DNA from: an uncultured Spirochaetaceae bacterium
GTDB lineage: Bacteria; Spirochaetota; Spirochaetia; Sphaerochaetales; Sphaerochaetaceae
Reading direction: 5' to 3'
Length of the DNA stretch: 64,000 bases
Assembly: GCA_944392985.1 (NCBI GenBank)
Contig: CALXYL010000008.1
Coordinates: 1-64,000 of the forward strand
The translations under genes and the position numbers were made by a program. The notes below the pieces were generated by a model, which searched no databases, was not told the DNA's origin, and saw nothing but the letters and a program-made list of their open reading frames with translations. Every line of letters starts with the position of its first letter. The first letter of the stretch is position 1. Shown in pieces: positions 42,548 to 51,764 of this stretch.

Positions 42548-43453
42548 ATGAACCTCAGGAATCTCATCGCCCAGAAGGGTTATGCTGATAATCCCCGCAG
42601 GCTGATGGAGGACTTGATCCACCTGGTGTTCCTGATCCTCGGACTTGTCGCGGTCGGCTCGGTCCTGATCATCACGATCTATCTCGTGATATCCGGCCTG
42701 CCGGCCATCTTCAAGATCGGCCCTATCGAGTTCCTCTTCGGGACACGCTGGGCCTCGACGGCATCGGAACCGGAATTCGGGATCCTTCCTTTCATCCTGA
42801 CATCGATCTATGGAACTGCGGGTGCCATAATAATCGGCGTGCCGATCGGATTCTTTTCAGCTGTATTCCTCGCGAAGATGGCCCCGAAGAAGGTTCGGGA
42901 GGTGATGGAGCTCTGCATCGGTGTCCTTGCAGGAATCCCGTCAGTAGTCTATGGCCTTGTCGGCATGACGATCCTCGTGCCAGGGATCAGGGTGCTTTTC
43001 GGCGTGCCTGATGGTGCTACGCTCCTTGCGGCGATCATCGTCCTGGCAGTGATGATCCTTCCATCGGTCATAAATGTCTCCCTGACAGCGCTGCAGGCAG
43101 TGCCGCAGGAGTATGAGGAAGCATCCCTTGCACTTGGGGCAACGAGCACGGAGACGTATTTCCGCGTAACAGTGCCTGCTGCAAAGAGCGGGATCTTCAC
43201 CGCCATCGTCCTCGGAATCGGAAGGGCAATCGGAGAGGCAATGGCCATCATGATGGTCGCAGGCAATGTTGCCAACATGCCATCGATCTTCAAGTCAGTC
43301 AGGTTCCTTACCACAGCAGTCGCTTCCGAGATGTCCTATTCATCAGGGCTGCAGAGGGAGGCGCTCTTCTCGATCGCGCTTGTGCTCTTCCTCTTCATAA
43401 TGATCATAAATGCGATCCTGAATGTGCTTAAGACGGGGGGAGAGAGGAAATGA
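42548..43453 (+). CDS. pstC: Phosphate ABC transporter permease PstC
   Basis: The 301-residue inner-membrane permease has six helices. The binding-protein-dependent permease loop is YEEASLALGATSTETYFRVTVP. It begins 17 bases after pstS and overlaps pstA by 4 bases. With PstA it forms the phosphate channel. Confidence 0.94.
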   Translation: MNLRNLIAQKGYADNPRRLMEDLIHLVFLILGLVAVGSVLIITIYLVISGLPAIFKIGPIEFLFGTRWASTASEPEFGILPFILTSIYGTAGAIIIGVPIGFFSAVFLAKMAPKKVREVMELCIGVLAGIPSVVYGLVGMTILVPGIRVLFGVPDGATLLAAIIVLAVMILPSVINVSLTALQAVPQEYEEASLALGATSTETYFRVTVPAAKSGIFTAIVLGIGRAIGEAMAIMMVAGNVANMPSIFKSVRFLTTAVASEMSYSSGLQREALFSIALVLFLFIMIINAILNVLKTGGERK

Positions 43454-44310
43454 TAGAGAGAATATCAGGCTCAAGAAGGGCATGGTCAGGCGTCATGAAG
43501 GGCCTGTGCTGGATATCCCTCGGGATAGTCACGGCACTTACGGCATTCATGCTCCTCTATGTGCTTATCAGAGGCATTCCCCATATCACGCCACAGCTTC
43601 TGTTCACGAAACCGAGCATGCTTCGCAACACGATCGGCATCCTCCCGGATATCCTCAATACGCTCTACATCGTGATAGCGACGCTCATCATCGTCCTTCC
43701 GATCGGTGTCGGTGCTGCTATATATCTCAATGAGTACGCGACCAACAGGAAGGTTGTCGAGACAATCGAGTTCGCGGCAGAGACGCTTTCCGGCATCCCG
43801 TCCATCATCTACGGTCTTGTCGGCATGCTTGTATTCTGCCAGTTCTGCTCGCTGGGGACGTCGCTTCTTGCGGGTGCGCTTACGCTTGTGATCATGAATC
43901 TCCCAACGATCATGAGAACAACGCAGGAGAGCCTCAAGACAGTGCCGGAAAGCTACAGGGAAGGGGCATTCGCCCTTGGAGCAGGGAAGTGGAGGGTCAT
44001 CAGGACCGTCGTCCTTCCTACTTGCATCAATGGAATCATCACAGGGTGCATCCTTTCCATCGGAAGGATACTCAGTGAATCAGCTGCGCTCCTGTTCACC
44101 GCAGGATTCGCGCATAACGTCAATGGATTCATCAGGGGCATGGGCAGCGCGGGTGCGACCCTTACCGTTGCGCTCTACGTCTATGCAAGCGAGAGAGGCG
44201 AGTTCGATATCGCATTCGCGATCGCGGCGATCCTCATGGTCCTGACGGTTATCATCAACCTGCTCACGGCATATATGGGCAAGCTGATGAAGAGGAGAAA
44301 TGGACAGTGA
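43450..44310 (+). CDS. pstA: Phosphate ABC transporter permease PstA
   Basis: The 286-residue permease pairs with PstC. Its EAA-type loop reads [22 protein letters not shown], and [12 protein letters not shown] and [15 protein letters not shown] are typical of PstA. It overlaps pstC and pstB by 4 bases each. Confidence 0.94.
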   Translation: MIERISGSRRAWSGVMKGLCWISLGIVTALTAFMLLYVLIRGIPHITPQLLFTKPSMLRNTIGILPDILNTLYIVIATLIIVLPIGVGAAIYLNEYATNRKVVETIEFAAETLSGIPSIIYGLVGMLVFCQFCSLGTSLLAGALTLVIMNLPTIMRTTQESLKTVPESYREGAFALGAGKWRVIRTVVLPTCINGIITGCILSIGRILSESAALLFTAGFAHNVNGFIRGMGSAGATLTVALYVYASERGEFDIAFAIAAILMVLTVIINLLTAYMGKLMKRRNGQ

Positions 44311-45059
44311 CAATCATAGAGACGAAGGATCTGGATCTCTGGTACGGGAATATGCAGGCACTGAAGAAGATCAATCTTGCGATGGAGGAGAAGTCCATCA
44401 CGGCTCTGATCGGTCCTTCAGGGTGCGGCAAGTCAACGTTCCTGCGGACACTCAACAGGATGAATGACCTTGTCCAGGGAGTGCGTATCGAGGGAGAAGT
44501 CCTCTACAATGGCGAGAATATCTTCTCCCCCAAGGTTGATGTGAATGGGCTCAGGTATGAAGTAGGCATGGTATTCCAGAAGCCGAATCCGTTCATGATG
44601 AGCATTTATGACAACATCGCATACGGGCCGCGCACGCATGGGATCAAAAGCAAGGTCAAGCTGGATGAGATCGTCGAGAAGGCACTTGTGGATGCCTCGC
44701 TTTTCGATGAGGTGAAGGATCGCCTGAAGAAGAGCGCGCTCGGTCTTTCAGGAGGGCAGCAGCAGAGGCTCTGCATCGCACGTGCGCTTGCAGTCGAGCC
44801 AAAGGTGCTTCTGATGGATGAGCCCACATCGGCGCTTGATCCGATCTCCACAGCGAAGATCGAGGAGCTTGCGATGAGCCTATGCGACAGGTACACGATC
44901 ATAATCGTGACCCATAATATGCAGCAGGCGCTCCGCATCGCCCACAAGACAGCTTTCTTCCTTCTGGGAGAAGTAATAGAATATGACAGCACGGAAAAGA
45001 TCTTTTCCACTCCATCCGATCCGCGGACGGAGGATTATGTAACAGGAAGGTTCGGCTGA
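44307..45059 (+). CDS. pstB: Phosphate ABC transporter ATP-binding protein PstB
   Basis: The 250-residue ATPase has Walker [10 protein letters not shown], signature [15 protein letters not shown], Walker [14 protein letters not shown] and the H-loop in [11 protein letters not shown]. The start codon is GTG 44307, overlapping pstA. It powers phosphate import. Confidence 0.95.
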   Translation: MTIIETKDLDLWYGNMQALKKINLAMEEKSITALIGPSGCGKSTFLRTLNRMNDLVQGVRIEGEVLYNGENIFSPKVDVNGLRYEVGMVFQKPNPFMMSIYDNIAYGPRTHGIKSKVKLDEIVEKALVDASLFDEVKDRLKKSALGLSGGQQQRLCIARALAVEPKVLLMDEPTSALDPISTAKIEELAMSLCDRYTIIIVTHNMQQALRIAHKTAFFLLGEVIEYDSTEKIFSTPSDPRTEDYVTGRFG

Positions 45060-45060
45060 T

Positions 45061-45726
45061 ATGAGAACGAGGTTCGATAGTGAGCTTGAAACGCTCTACA
45101 TTAGCATGATAAAGATGGGTTCCCTTACAGAGGAGACCCTCACGGCGCTTCAGGAAGCGCTTTCCGGCAGGAGCAGGGAGGGGCTGAAGAGCATCCCTGA
45201 GCTTTCACACTCCATAGATGAGAAGGATCGGGAGATCGAGGCTCTCTGCCTGCGCCTTCTTCTGAGAAGGCAGCCAGTTGCAAGGGATCTCAGGACGATC
45301 TCCTCCGCGATGAAGATGATCTACGATATCGAGCGTATCGGTGATAACGCAATGGATATCGCTGAGATACTCACATTCGTCTCGACAGATGGGCTTACGG
45401 TCAGGGTCGGCCTTGACAGCATGATCGCCATCGTCATCGATATGGTCACCGGTGCAATCGATGCATTCGTCCATTCCGATGCTGCGAAGGCGAATGCTGT
45501 CATCGCAGAGGACGATAAGGCGGACAATGCCTTCGTTGAAGCGAAGCAGGTAGTCACCGGTATGATCCGTGAAGGTGACAAGGATGCCCAGGAGGCGCCG
45601 GATCTGCTGATGATCGCGAAGTATCTGGAGAGGATGGGGGATCATGCGGCATCGCTTGCACGCTGGGTGCTCAATGGCCTCGATGCTTCCGGGGACTGGA
45701 TCAACAACCCTGTGAAGGTAGACTGA
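45061..45726 (+). CDS. phoU: Phosphate signalling protein PhoU
   Basis: The 221-residue all-helical protein has two PhoU repeats with metal-site motifs (DIERIGDNAMDIAE near residue 90 and KYLERMGDHAASLARW near 190). It couples the Pst transporter to the sensor kinase, keeping the regulon off when phosphate is plentiful. It starts one base after pstB and is followed by phoB. Confidence 0.94.
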   Translation: MRTRFDSELETLYISMIKMGSLTEETLTALQEALSGRSREGLKSIPELSHSIDEKDREIEALCLRLLLRRQPVARDLRTISSAMKMIYDIERIGDNAMDIAEILTFVSTDGLTVRVGLDSMIAIVIDMVTGAIDAFVHSDAAKANAVIAEDDKADNAFVEAKQVVTGMIREGDKDAQEAPDLLMIAKYLERMGDHAASLARWVLNGLDASGDWINNPVKVD

Positions 45727-45727
45727 G

Positions 45728-46405
45728 ATGATCTATCTTGTAGAGGATGATCCGTCGATCAGGAAACTCGTCGGCTATGCGCTCAATGGATCTGGATACG
45801 ATGTGAGATCCTTTGAGTCCGGTGAGGAGATGGAAGCCGTACTCGGGGAGGAGAAGCCCGAGCTCTTCCTCCTGGATATCATGCTGCCTGGTGCGTCAGG
45901 GCTGGAGATACTTTCATCAATACGTTCTGATGCATCTCTTCGTGATATCCCTGTCATAATGCTCACTGCAAAGGGCACGGAGTATGACAAGGTCCTCGGT
46001 CTGGATAGCGGCGCGGATGACTACATTGCAAAGCCATTCGGCATGATGGAGCTCCTTTCCCGCATAAAGGCTGTGCTCAGGCGCGCAGAGAGGCAGCGTC
46101 ATCGTGATGCAATCACATGGGGAGATGTCTCCATCTCACCGTCATCGCACACGGTGAAGGTATCCGGGCAGAAGGTGGAGCTGACGCTCAAGGAATTCAA
46201 CCTTCTGCTGTATCTTATGGAGAATGAGGGAATAGTCCTGGATCGTGACAGCATACTCAATACTGTCTGGGGCTACTCATTCGATGGCGAGAACAGGACG
46301 GTGGATGTGCATATCCGCCACCTGAGGGAGAAACTAGGTGATGAAGGACAGCGGATCGAAACGGTCAAAGGTGTCGGGTACCGTTTCAGGGGGCACGATG
46401 AATAA
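45728..46405 (+). CDS. phoB: Response regulator PhoB/PhoP (OmpR type)
   Basis: The 225-residue regulator has a receiver domain with the acidic DD pair, phospho-acceptor in LFLLDIMLPG, VIMLTAKG and the switch lysine in YIAKPF. The C-terminal winged helix has NRTVDVHIRHLREKLG and VKGVGYRF. It should bind the repeats upstream of pstS. It overlaps phoR by 8 bases. Confidence 0.94.
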   Translation: MIYLVEDDPSIRKLVGYALNGSGYDVRSFESGEEMEAVLGEEKPELFLLDIMLPGASGLEILSSIRSDASLRDIPVIMLTAKGTEYDKVLGLDSGADDYIAKPFGMMELLSRIKAVLRRAERQRHRDAITWGDVSISPSSHTVKVSGQKVELTLKEFNLLLYLMENEGIVLDRDSILNTVWGYSFDGENRTVDVHIRHLREKLGDEGQRIETVKGVGYRFRGHDE

Positions 46406-48053
46406 GCGTATATTCCAGACGGTATTCCTTTCGATCATCCTGACACTGGTTCTGGTGCTGGCTGTATCGGTACCTGTTTTCTATACCGCCTATGAATCGA
46501 GGATCGATGAGGATCTGATCGCAGAGCTTCGCTTCCTTTCAGCTTCCGATGACGAGGTTCTCGAAAGCCTTGGCTCTGCTGTCCCGGGACGGCGCATCAC
46601 GCTGATCTCTCCCGAGGGCAAGGTGCTCTATGAAAGCGAGCGTGATGCTGATGGGATGGAAAACCATTTCAGCCGCCCTGAGGTGCAGGAGGCCCTCCTG
46701 TATGGAATCGGGGAGGACACAAGGGAGAGCAATACGCTTCTGGAGGATCTGCATTATGCAGCCTACCGCCGCCAGGATGGCTCCGTTCTGCGCCTTGCTG
46801 TTCCTGCAGATACGCTCTTCTCGTTCTTCATGGAGATGCTTCTTCCTCTTTCAGCGATCATACTCCTGCTTCTGCTCTTCTTCGCGTGGTATTCGATGAA
46901 GGCGGCTAGGCGCATCACCGATCCGATCAACTCAATCGACCTAGAGCATCCGGAAGCGCTGGACGGCTATGAGGAGCTTTCCCCGCTGCTTTACAGGATC
47001 TCAAAGCAGCAGTCGATGATAAGGGAGCAGATAGAGAGCGCTGAAAGGCGAAGCCATGAGTTCAGCATCATCACTGACAACATGTCGGAGGGCCTTGCTG
47101 TCATAGACAAGGAGATGAGGCTGCTTTCCGTCAACAGGGCTGCATTCATGCTCTTCGATGCAGAAGAGGTCTCCGCGGGGGATTCGGTTCTTGCCATCAA
47201 CCGCTCAGATCCATTCTCAAGGGCCGTGAGCGAAGCGCTTTCAGGAAGAAGGGCGGAAGAGATCATCGACAACAAGACCCGGACGCTTCAGGTGATTGCA
47301 TCCCCTGTATTCGAGGATTCGGATGTCACGGGAGCGGTTGTCATCATCATGGATATAACTGAGAAGTCTGAAAGGGAGAGGCTGAGGCGCGAATTCACTG
47401 CGAATGTCAGCCACGAGCTCAAGACACCGCTGACTTCCATCTCCGGCTTTGCCGAGCTTCTGAAGAGCGGAAGCATCCCTGAGGAGACAGTGAAGGACTT
47501 CGGGCGTGAGATCTACTCGGAGAGCCAGCGCCTCATAGCGCTTGTCCATGATATCATCAGGCTTTCGCGTCTTGATGAGGGGGAGGATTCCGAGTCCATC
47601 GAGCGCATCTCCATCGCGGAAATCGCTGAGGAGGCTGCAACCAGGCTTCGCAAGAGGGCAGATACCTTCGGTGTCAGATTGTCCGTGGATGCGGAGGATC
47701 CCGGGTACATCATGGGGTCAGACCTCCTTGTGGATGAGATGATCACAAACCTTGCGGACAATGCCATAAAGTATAACCGCAGGGGAGGAGAGGCTGTGAT
47801 CACTGTCTCGAAAAATGGCGACAGCGTGCTGCTTTCCGTCCGTGACACGGGAATCGGCATTCCCGATCAGGACAAGGATCGCGTATTCGAGCGGTTCTAC
47901 CGTGTCGATAAGTCGCGCTCCCGTGCTTCCGGCGGTACCGGCCTTGGCCTTTCGATCGTTCGCCATGCTGCTATGTTCCACCATGCCTCGATCGCTCTGA
48001 AGTCGAAGCTGGGAGAGGGAACGGAGATCACAATAGCCTTCCCATCCGTCTGA
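46398..48053 (+). CDS. phoR: Phosphate sensor histidine kinase PhoR
   Basis: The 551-residue kinase has an N-terminal helix, an extracytoplasmic sensor of about 120 residues, a second helix near 145-165, a PAS domain (IITDNMSEGLAVIDKEM), the phospho-acceptor ANVSHELKTPLTSISGF, and ATP site NLADNAIKYN plus GGTGLGLSIV. ATG 46398 fits the membrane start; the earlier frame lies inside phoB. The sensor loop makes it larger than E. coli PhoR. Confidence 0.93.
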   Translation: MNKRIFQTVFLSIILTLVLVLAVSVPVFYTAYESRIDEDLIAELRFLSASDDEVLESLGSAVPGRRITLISPEGKVLYESERDADGMENHFSRPEVQEALLYGIGEDTRESNTLLEDLHYAAYRRQDGSVLRLAVPADTLFSFFMEMLLPLSAIILLLLLFFAWYSMKAARRITDPINSIDLEHPEALDGYEELSPLLYRISKQQSMIREQIESAERRSHEFSIITDNMSEGLAVIDKEMRLLSVNRAAFMLFDAEEVSAGDSVLAINRSDPFSRAVSEALSGRRAEEIIDNKTRTLQVIASPVFEDSDVTGAVVIIMDITEKSERERLRREFTANVSHELKTPLTSISGFAELLKSGSIPEETVKDFGREIYSESQRLIALVHDIIRLSRLDEGEDSESIERISIAEIAEEAATRLRKRADTFGVRLSVDAEDPGYIMGSDLLVDEMITNLADNAIKYNRRGGEAVITVSKNGDSVLLSVRDTGIGIPDQDKDRVFERFYRVDKSRSRASGGTGLGLSIVRHAAMFHHASIALKSKLGEGTEITIAFPSV

Positions 48054-48096
48054 AGAGGCTTTCCAGCCCTCTCTAGTTAAGAATCACTATCCAATC

Positions 48097-48126
48097 AAGG
48101 CCCCTGTTTTGTTGACGGGGGCCTTT
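48097..48126 (+). terminator. Terminator of the pst-pho cluster
   Basis: AAGGCCCC (48097-48104) and GGGGCCTT (about 48118-48125) form an 8-bp stem with a T-rich loop and a short T run, 44 bases after phoR. Confidence 0.7.
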
Positions 48127-48172
48127 CAGGCTGTAAGAATGTCAGATGATATTTTCCGCAGAAGGGGGCAAT

Positions 48173-49891
48173 ATGAAATTCAAGCCTACAGAACCTTGGA
48201 GATTCCTTGATGAGTACCGAGGCAGGCTCTTTGATGGGCAGTGGCCGAACATAAAGACGATGTTCCATATCTCAGCGATGAGGTATCCGGATAACCTCTG
48301 TTTCCGTGTGTTCTCCCCAAAGGAGGAGAGCTTCACGTACCGTGAGGCAGAGAAGAAGATAAAGGAGGTTTCCTATTTCCTTCTTTCCCATGGGGTCAGG
48401 AAGGGTGACAGGATCGGTGTTTCCGGAAAGAACAGCCCCGAGTGGGCGATCGCATACCTTGCGGTGATCTATGCCGGTGCAATCGTCGTCCCGCTTGACT
48501 ACTCATTGAAGGATAGCGAGATGGAGACACTCATCTCCTTCGGTGGCGTGACGCGCCTCTTCATTGACAAGGAGAGGATTGACCGCATCGATCCCGATGG
48601 CAGCAACGGGCTTATTGAGCGCTATTCACTTGAGCCTTGTGAGGAGTATCCGTTCGTCCTTGATATGGATGGGCCAGAAGCGGAAGGAGAGGCTGCTGAT
48701 CCCGCTGATACAGCTGCGATCCTCTTCACATCCGGAACCACCGGCGTGCCGAAGGGCGTAATGCTTTCCCATGAGAACCTCGTTTCAGACTGCTACCTTG
48801 CACAGGGCAATATGAACATCTATTCGACGGATGTGTTCTATGCAATACTCCCGATCCACCACGCCTATACGATGCTTGCTGTGTTCTTCGAGTCATTCTC
48901 CGTTGGTGCTGCGACCGTATTCGGCAAGAAGCTCGTTGTTTCCCAGATCCTCAGGGAGCTGAAGGAAGGACATGTGACGATGTTCCTCGCTGTCCCGATG
49001 CTCTTCAATAAGATGATCGCCGCGCTGATGGCGGGAGTTAGGAAGAAGGGCATGGTGGTCTACGGCCTCATCAGGGCCATGATGGGATTCTCAGGGATGG
49101 TGAAGAAGGTATTCGGTGTCAACATCGGCAAGAAGATGTTCGGCTTCCTCCTCAGGAACCTCTCCCTGGAGGAGAACCGCATCTGCATCTGCGGCGGCGG
49201 ACCTCTGCCGGCATCGACGTTCCGTATGTTCAATGAGCTTGGCATCGACTTCGTGCAGGGCTATGGCCTGACGGAAACCTCCCCGATCACGCACCTCAAT
49301 CCTACCGAGGCTTATATCGAGACATCGGTCGGAAGAAGGATCCCAGGCTGTGAGGTCAGGATCGTCGATCCCGACAGCGATGGCAATGGAACGATATTCA
49401 TCAAGGGATCCATGGTGATGCAGGGCTATTACAACAACCCGGAGGCAACCGAAGAGGTGCTTTCCGCTGATGGATGGCTCAATACTGGGGATGTCGGGCA
49501 TCAGGATGAGGATGGCTATCTCTACCTTACGGGACGCGCCAAGAGCGTCATCGTCACTGAAGGCGGCAAGAATGTATTCCCGGAGGAGATCGAGGATCAT
49601 TTCCAGCTTTTTGATGATATCGATCAGGTCTGTGTCATCGGATACCTCATCGACAAGGAGATGAAGAGCGAGGGAATACGCATCCTCATCCATCCCACTG
49701 AGAAGTATGTCTCCTCTGTTGGCGGCGATAAGAGCGTTGTCGAGAAGCATATGAATGAGATCGTCACTGAAGTGAACAAGGAGCTTCAGAGCTACAAGAA
49801 GATCACAAGGGTGACGGTCGTCGATGAGCCGATGCCTATGACAAGCACGAAGAAGATCAAGCGCTTCGAGGTGAGGGCGAAGTACGAGTGA
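48173..49891 (+). CDS. Long-chain acyl-CoA synthetase (AMP-forming)
   Basis: The 572-residue ANL-superfamily enzyme activates fatty acids. Motifs are TSGTTGVPKGVMLSHENL near residue 195, GYGLTETSPITHL, TGDVGHQDEDGYLYLTGR and the C-terminal lysine in STKKIKRFEV. ATG 48173 is preferred to 48146, with a G-rich site just upstream. It could also be an acyl-ACP synthetase feeding phospholipid synthesis. Confidence 0.92.
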   Translation: MKFKPTEPWRFLDEYRGRLFDGQWPNIKTMFHISAMRYPDNLCFRVFSPKEESFTYREAEKKIKEVSYFLLSHGVRKGDRIGVSGKNSPEWAIAYLAVIYAGAIVVPLDYSLKDSEMETLISFGGVTRLFIDKERIDRIDPDGSNGLIERYSLEPCEEYPFVLDMDGPEAEGEAADPADTAAILFTSGTTGVPKGVMLSHENLVSDCYLAQGNMNIYSTDVFYAILPIHHAYTMLAVFFESFSVGAATVFGKKLVVSQILRELKEGHVTMFLAVPMLFNKMIAALMAGVRKKGMVVYGLIRAMMGFSGMVKKVFGVNIGKKMFGFLLRNLSLEENRICICGGGPLPASTFRMFNELGIDFVQGYGLTETSPITHLNPTEAYIETSVGRRIPGCEVRIVDPDSDGNGTIFIKGSMVMQGYYNNPEATEEVLSADGWLNTGDVGHQDEDGYLYLTGRAKSVIVTEGGKNVFPEEIEDHFQLFDDIDQVCVIGYLIDKEMKSEGIRILIHPTEKYVSSVGGDKSVVEKHMNEIVTEVNKELQSYKKITRVTVVDEPMPMTSTKKIKRFEVRAKYE

Positions 49892-49900
49892 GCCTCTGTC

Positions 49901-49929
49901 CCCTTCGTGGACGCTCTTGCCACGAAGGG
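49901..49929 (+). terminator. Terminator after the acyl-CoA synthetase
   Basis: CCCTTCGTGG (49901-49910), a 9-base loop and CCACGAAGGG (49920-49929) form a perfect 10-bp stem 9 bases after the stop codon. Its right half overlaps the -35 box for yhbY. Confidence 0.7.
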
Positions 49930-49946
49930 CATATAGCGCTTATCTT
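49917..49946 (+). promoter_or_regulatory. yhbY promoter embedded in the terminator
   Basis: TTGCCA (49917-49922), 18 bases, TATCTT (49941-49946), then nine bases before ATG 49956. No ribosome site is seen. Confidence 0.45.
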
Positions 49947-49955
49947 TCGTCTGTT

Positions 49956-50249
49956 ATGGAACTGAAGAGTTATCAGAGGGCGTTCCTGCGCTCCAAGGCA
50001 CAGCAGATCGATCCCGTCGTCTATGTCGGGAAGGATGGTTATTCCGATGGCGTCAGGGCTGCTCTTGATGCGGCTCTGTCGGATCATGAGCTTGTGAAGG
50101 TGAGGTTCACCGGCTCCAAGGATGATGTCGAGGAAATCTCACGTGCTCTTGAGAGTGCGACTTCATCCACCCTTGTCGCCATCACCGGCTTTACAGCCGT
50201 ATTCTTCCGCCAGGATGAGGACAGCAGTGAGCGGATCTACCGTATCTAG
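49956..50249 (+). CDS. yhbY: YhbY family RNA-binding protein (CRM domain)
   Basis: The 97-residue protein is a single CRM domain: RSKAQQIDPVVYVGKDGYSD (YhbY has PVVQIGKxG), then ELVKVRFTG and LVAITGFTAVFFRQ. YhbY associates with pre-50S ribosomal particles. The start follows the family. The next gene begins within its last 23 bases. Confidence 0.92.
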   Translation: MELKSYQRAFLRSKAQQIDPVVYVGKDGYSDGVRAALDAALSDHELVKVRFTGSKDDVEEISRALESATSSTLVAITGFTAVFFRQDEDSSERIYRI

Positions 50250-50730
50250 GACAGCTGAGGACATCATTGCGATCCTTGAGAGACAGGAGAAGGCGCTTCG
50301 CTTTCATACCATCTCCCTTTCCTCTCTTTCGGATCTCGGATGGATGATGATCGGGAAGGCAAGGGAGATGGGGGCATCTGTCTATGTCCAGATCCGCATC
50401 GCAGGTGATACTGTCTTTGCATCCGCAACAGATGGAGCCACTCGCAATAACATCATGTGGGCGCGGAGGAAGGCCAACACGGCCGAGATGTCGGGACAGA
50501 GCTCGATGCTGAATGGGCTTATCAACAGGATGAAGGGCAGGAGCCTTGAGCAGCGTGGCCTTTCATCCCTGGACTACACAGAGGAGGGCGGCTCATTCCC
50601 GATCCTGCTTTCCTCCGCAGCTGTCATTGGTTCCGTGACAGTCTCCGGTCTCAGGAGCGAGGAGGATCATCAGCTTGCTGCTTCCTCCATTGCGCATTTC
50701 CTTGGCATAGAAATAGAAAGTATTCTGTGA
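50227..50730 (+). CDS. UPF0303 / HbpS-like protein
   Basis: The 167-residue protein resembles the UPF0303 family (GlcG/HbpS-like fold): an N-terminal LGWMMIGKAREMGASVYVQIRI, then RNNIMWARRKANTAEMSGQSS and VTVSGLRSEEDHQLAASSI. Relatives bind haem or small molecules; function here is unknown. I use GTG 50227, which overlaps yhbY and gives a family-sized protein. Confidence 0.75.
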   Translation: MSGSTVSRTAEDIIAILERQEKALRFHTISLSSLSDLGWMMIGKAREMGASVYVQIRIAGDTVFASATDGATRNNIMWARRKANTAEMSGQSSMLNGLINRMKGRSLEQRGLSSLDYTEEGGSFPILLSSAAVIGSVTVSGLRSEEDHQLAASSIAHFLGIEIESIL

Positions 50731-50779
50731 AAAAACAGTCATAACCAATGCATTTTGACCATTCTTGATTATTTTACGA

Positions 50780-50807
50780 TTGGTGTAAATACATTTTGCT
50801 TTATAAT
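50780..50807 (+). promoter_or_regulatory. Promoter of the AraC-type regulator
   Basis: TTGGTG (50780-50785), 16 bases, consensus TATAAT (50802-50807). A leader of about 60 bases contains an inverted repeat TTTTTCC / GGAAAAA and then a GAGGAA ribosome site. Confidence 0.5.
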
Positions 50808-50870
50808 CATTTTTCTGTTATATTAGGTCTGATCGTTTTTCCGCATCCCGGAAAAATAGAGGAATGAAGC

Positions 50871-51740
50871 ATGTACGCACCACTTTTGTTTAGCACTTCT
50901 GAGAAAGAACTTCATTTTGTCCTCTTTCACAGCACAAAGAACGAGGCTTATCCGCTGCACTGGCATGACGAGGTAGAGATCAGCTATGTCCTCAAGGGTA
51001 CCCTTAAGGCAGCCATCAATGGGGATATGATTGATGTCGAGGAGGGGGATGCTGTCATACTCGCACCCGGAGACCATCATTACTGCCAGCCATCCGAGGC
51101 GGAGTGTCTGACAGTGATCTTCTCGCCTGAACTGCTTGGCGGCAGTCCTGGCAGTGATGTTCCCAATGAGTTTAGGCAGCGTCTTGCAAGGCTTTCGAGG
51201 ACAACTGGAAAATGGATTCCATCTGACAAGGAACGGCTTGCAGCCCTTCTCAAGGAGCTTGAGGAAACGACTGAAGAGCCTTTCTTCCATGAGCTTCTTG
51301 TAAGGTCTGCATTGTTCCGCCTTGCCGCCATTATCGCGGATGAGCGTGTCAACGCGCCGCATGGTATGCAGGCTGCAGCTGCGGCCACAAAGGTGGAGGA
51401 GAGGATCGGGAATGTTTTCCGGTATATCGATGCTCATTATGCTGAACCGCTTTCCCTTCCTGAGGCGGCCGCGGCATCCGGGTATGTCCCGACTTACTTC
51501 TCCCGCGTATTCAAGGCGTGCACCGGCATGACGTTCTATGATTATCTTACGCTGTACCGCGTAAGGAAGGCGGAGATGCTGCTTGTAGGCACGAAGGACA
51601 GCATCCAGAACGTCGCCAGGGAATCCGGATTCAGCAGCGTAAAGACATTCGACAGGGTATTCAAGGAACAGACCGGGTATTCACCGCTGAAATTCCGCAA
51701 GCAGCATGCTGACAGCCATACAGGAAAGAGAGCGCGCTGA
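50871..51740 (+). CDS. AraC-family transcription regulator with cupin sensor
   Basis: The 289-residue protein has an N-terminal cupin (YPLHWHDEVEISYVLKG, DAVILAPGDHHYC) that would bind a sugar. The C-terminal double helix-turn-helix has AAAASGYVPTYFSRVFKACTG and VARESGFSSVKTFDRVFKEQ. It is directly upstream of the alpha-galactosidase and kinase genes and is their likely activator. Confidence 0.92.
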   Translation: MYAPLLFSTSEKELHFVLFHSTKNEAYPLHWHDEVEISYVLKGTLKAAINGDMIDVEEGDAVILAPGDHHYCQPSEAECLTVIFSPELLGGSPGSDVPNEFRQRLARLSRTTGKWIPSDKERLAALLKELEETTEEPFFHELLVRSALFRLAAIIADERVNAPHGMQAAAAATKVEERIGNVFRYIDAHYAEPLSLPEAAAASGYVPTYFSRVFKACTGMTFYDYLTLYRVRKAEMLLVGTKDSIQNVARESGFSSVKTFDRVFKEQTGYSPLKFRKQHADSHTGKRAR

Positions 51741-51752
51741 GCCGTATTCTGC

Positions 51753-51758
51753 TAGAAT
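51753..51758 (+). promoter_or_regulatory. -10 element of the alpha-galactosidase gene
   Basis: An extended -10, TGC-TAGAAT (51750-51758), is followed by six bases and ATG 51765. No good -35 is seen, in line with activation by the adjacent AraC protein. The message would be leaderless. Confidence 0.5.
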
Positions 51759-51764
51759 GGGTGT

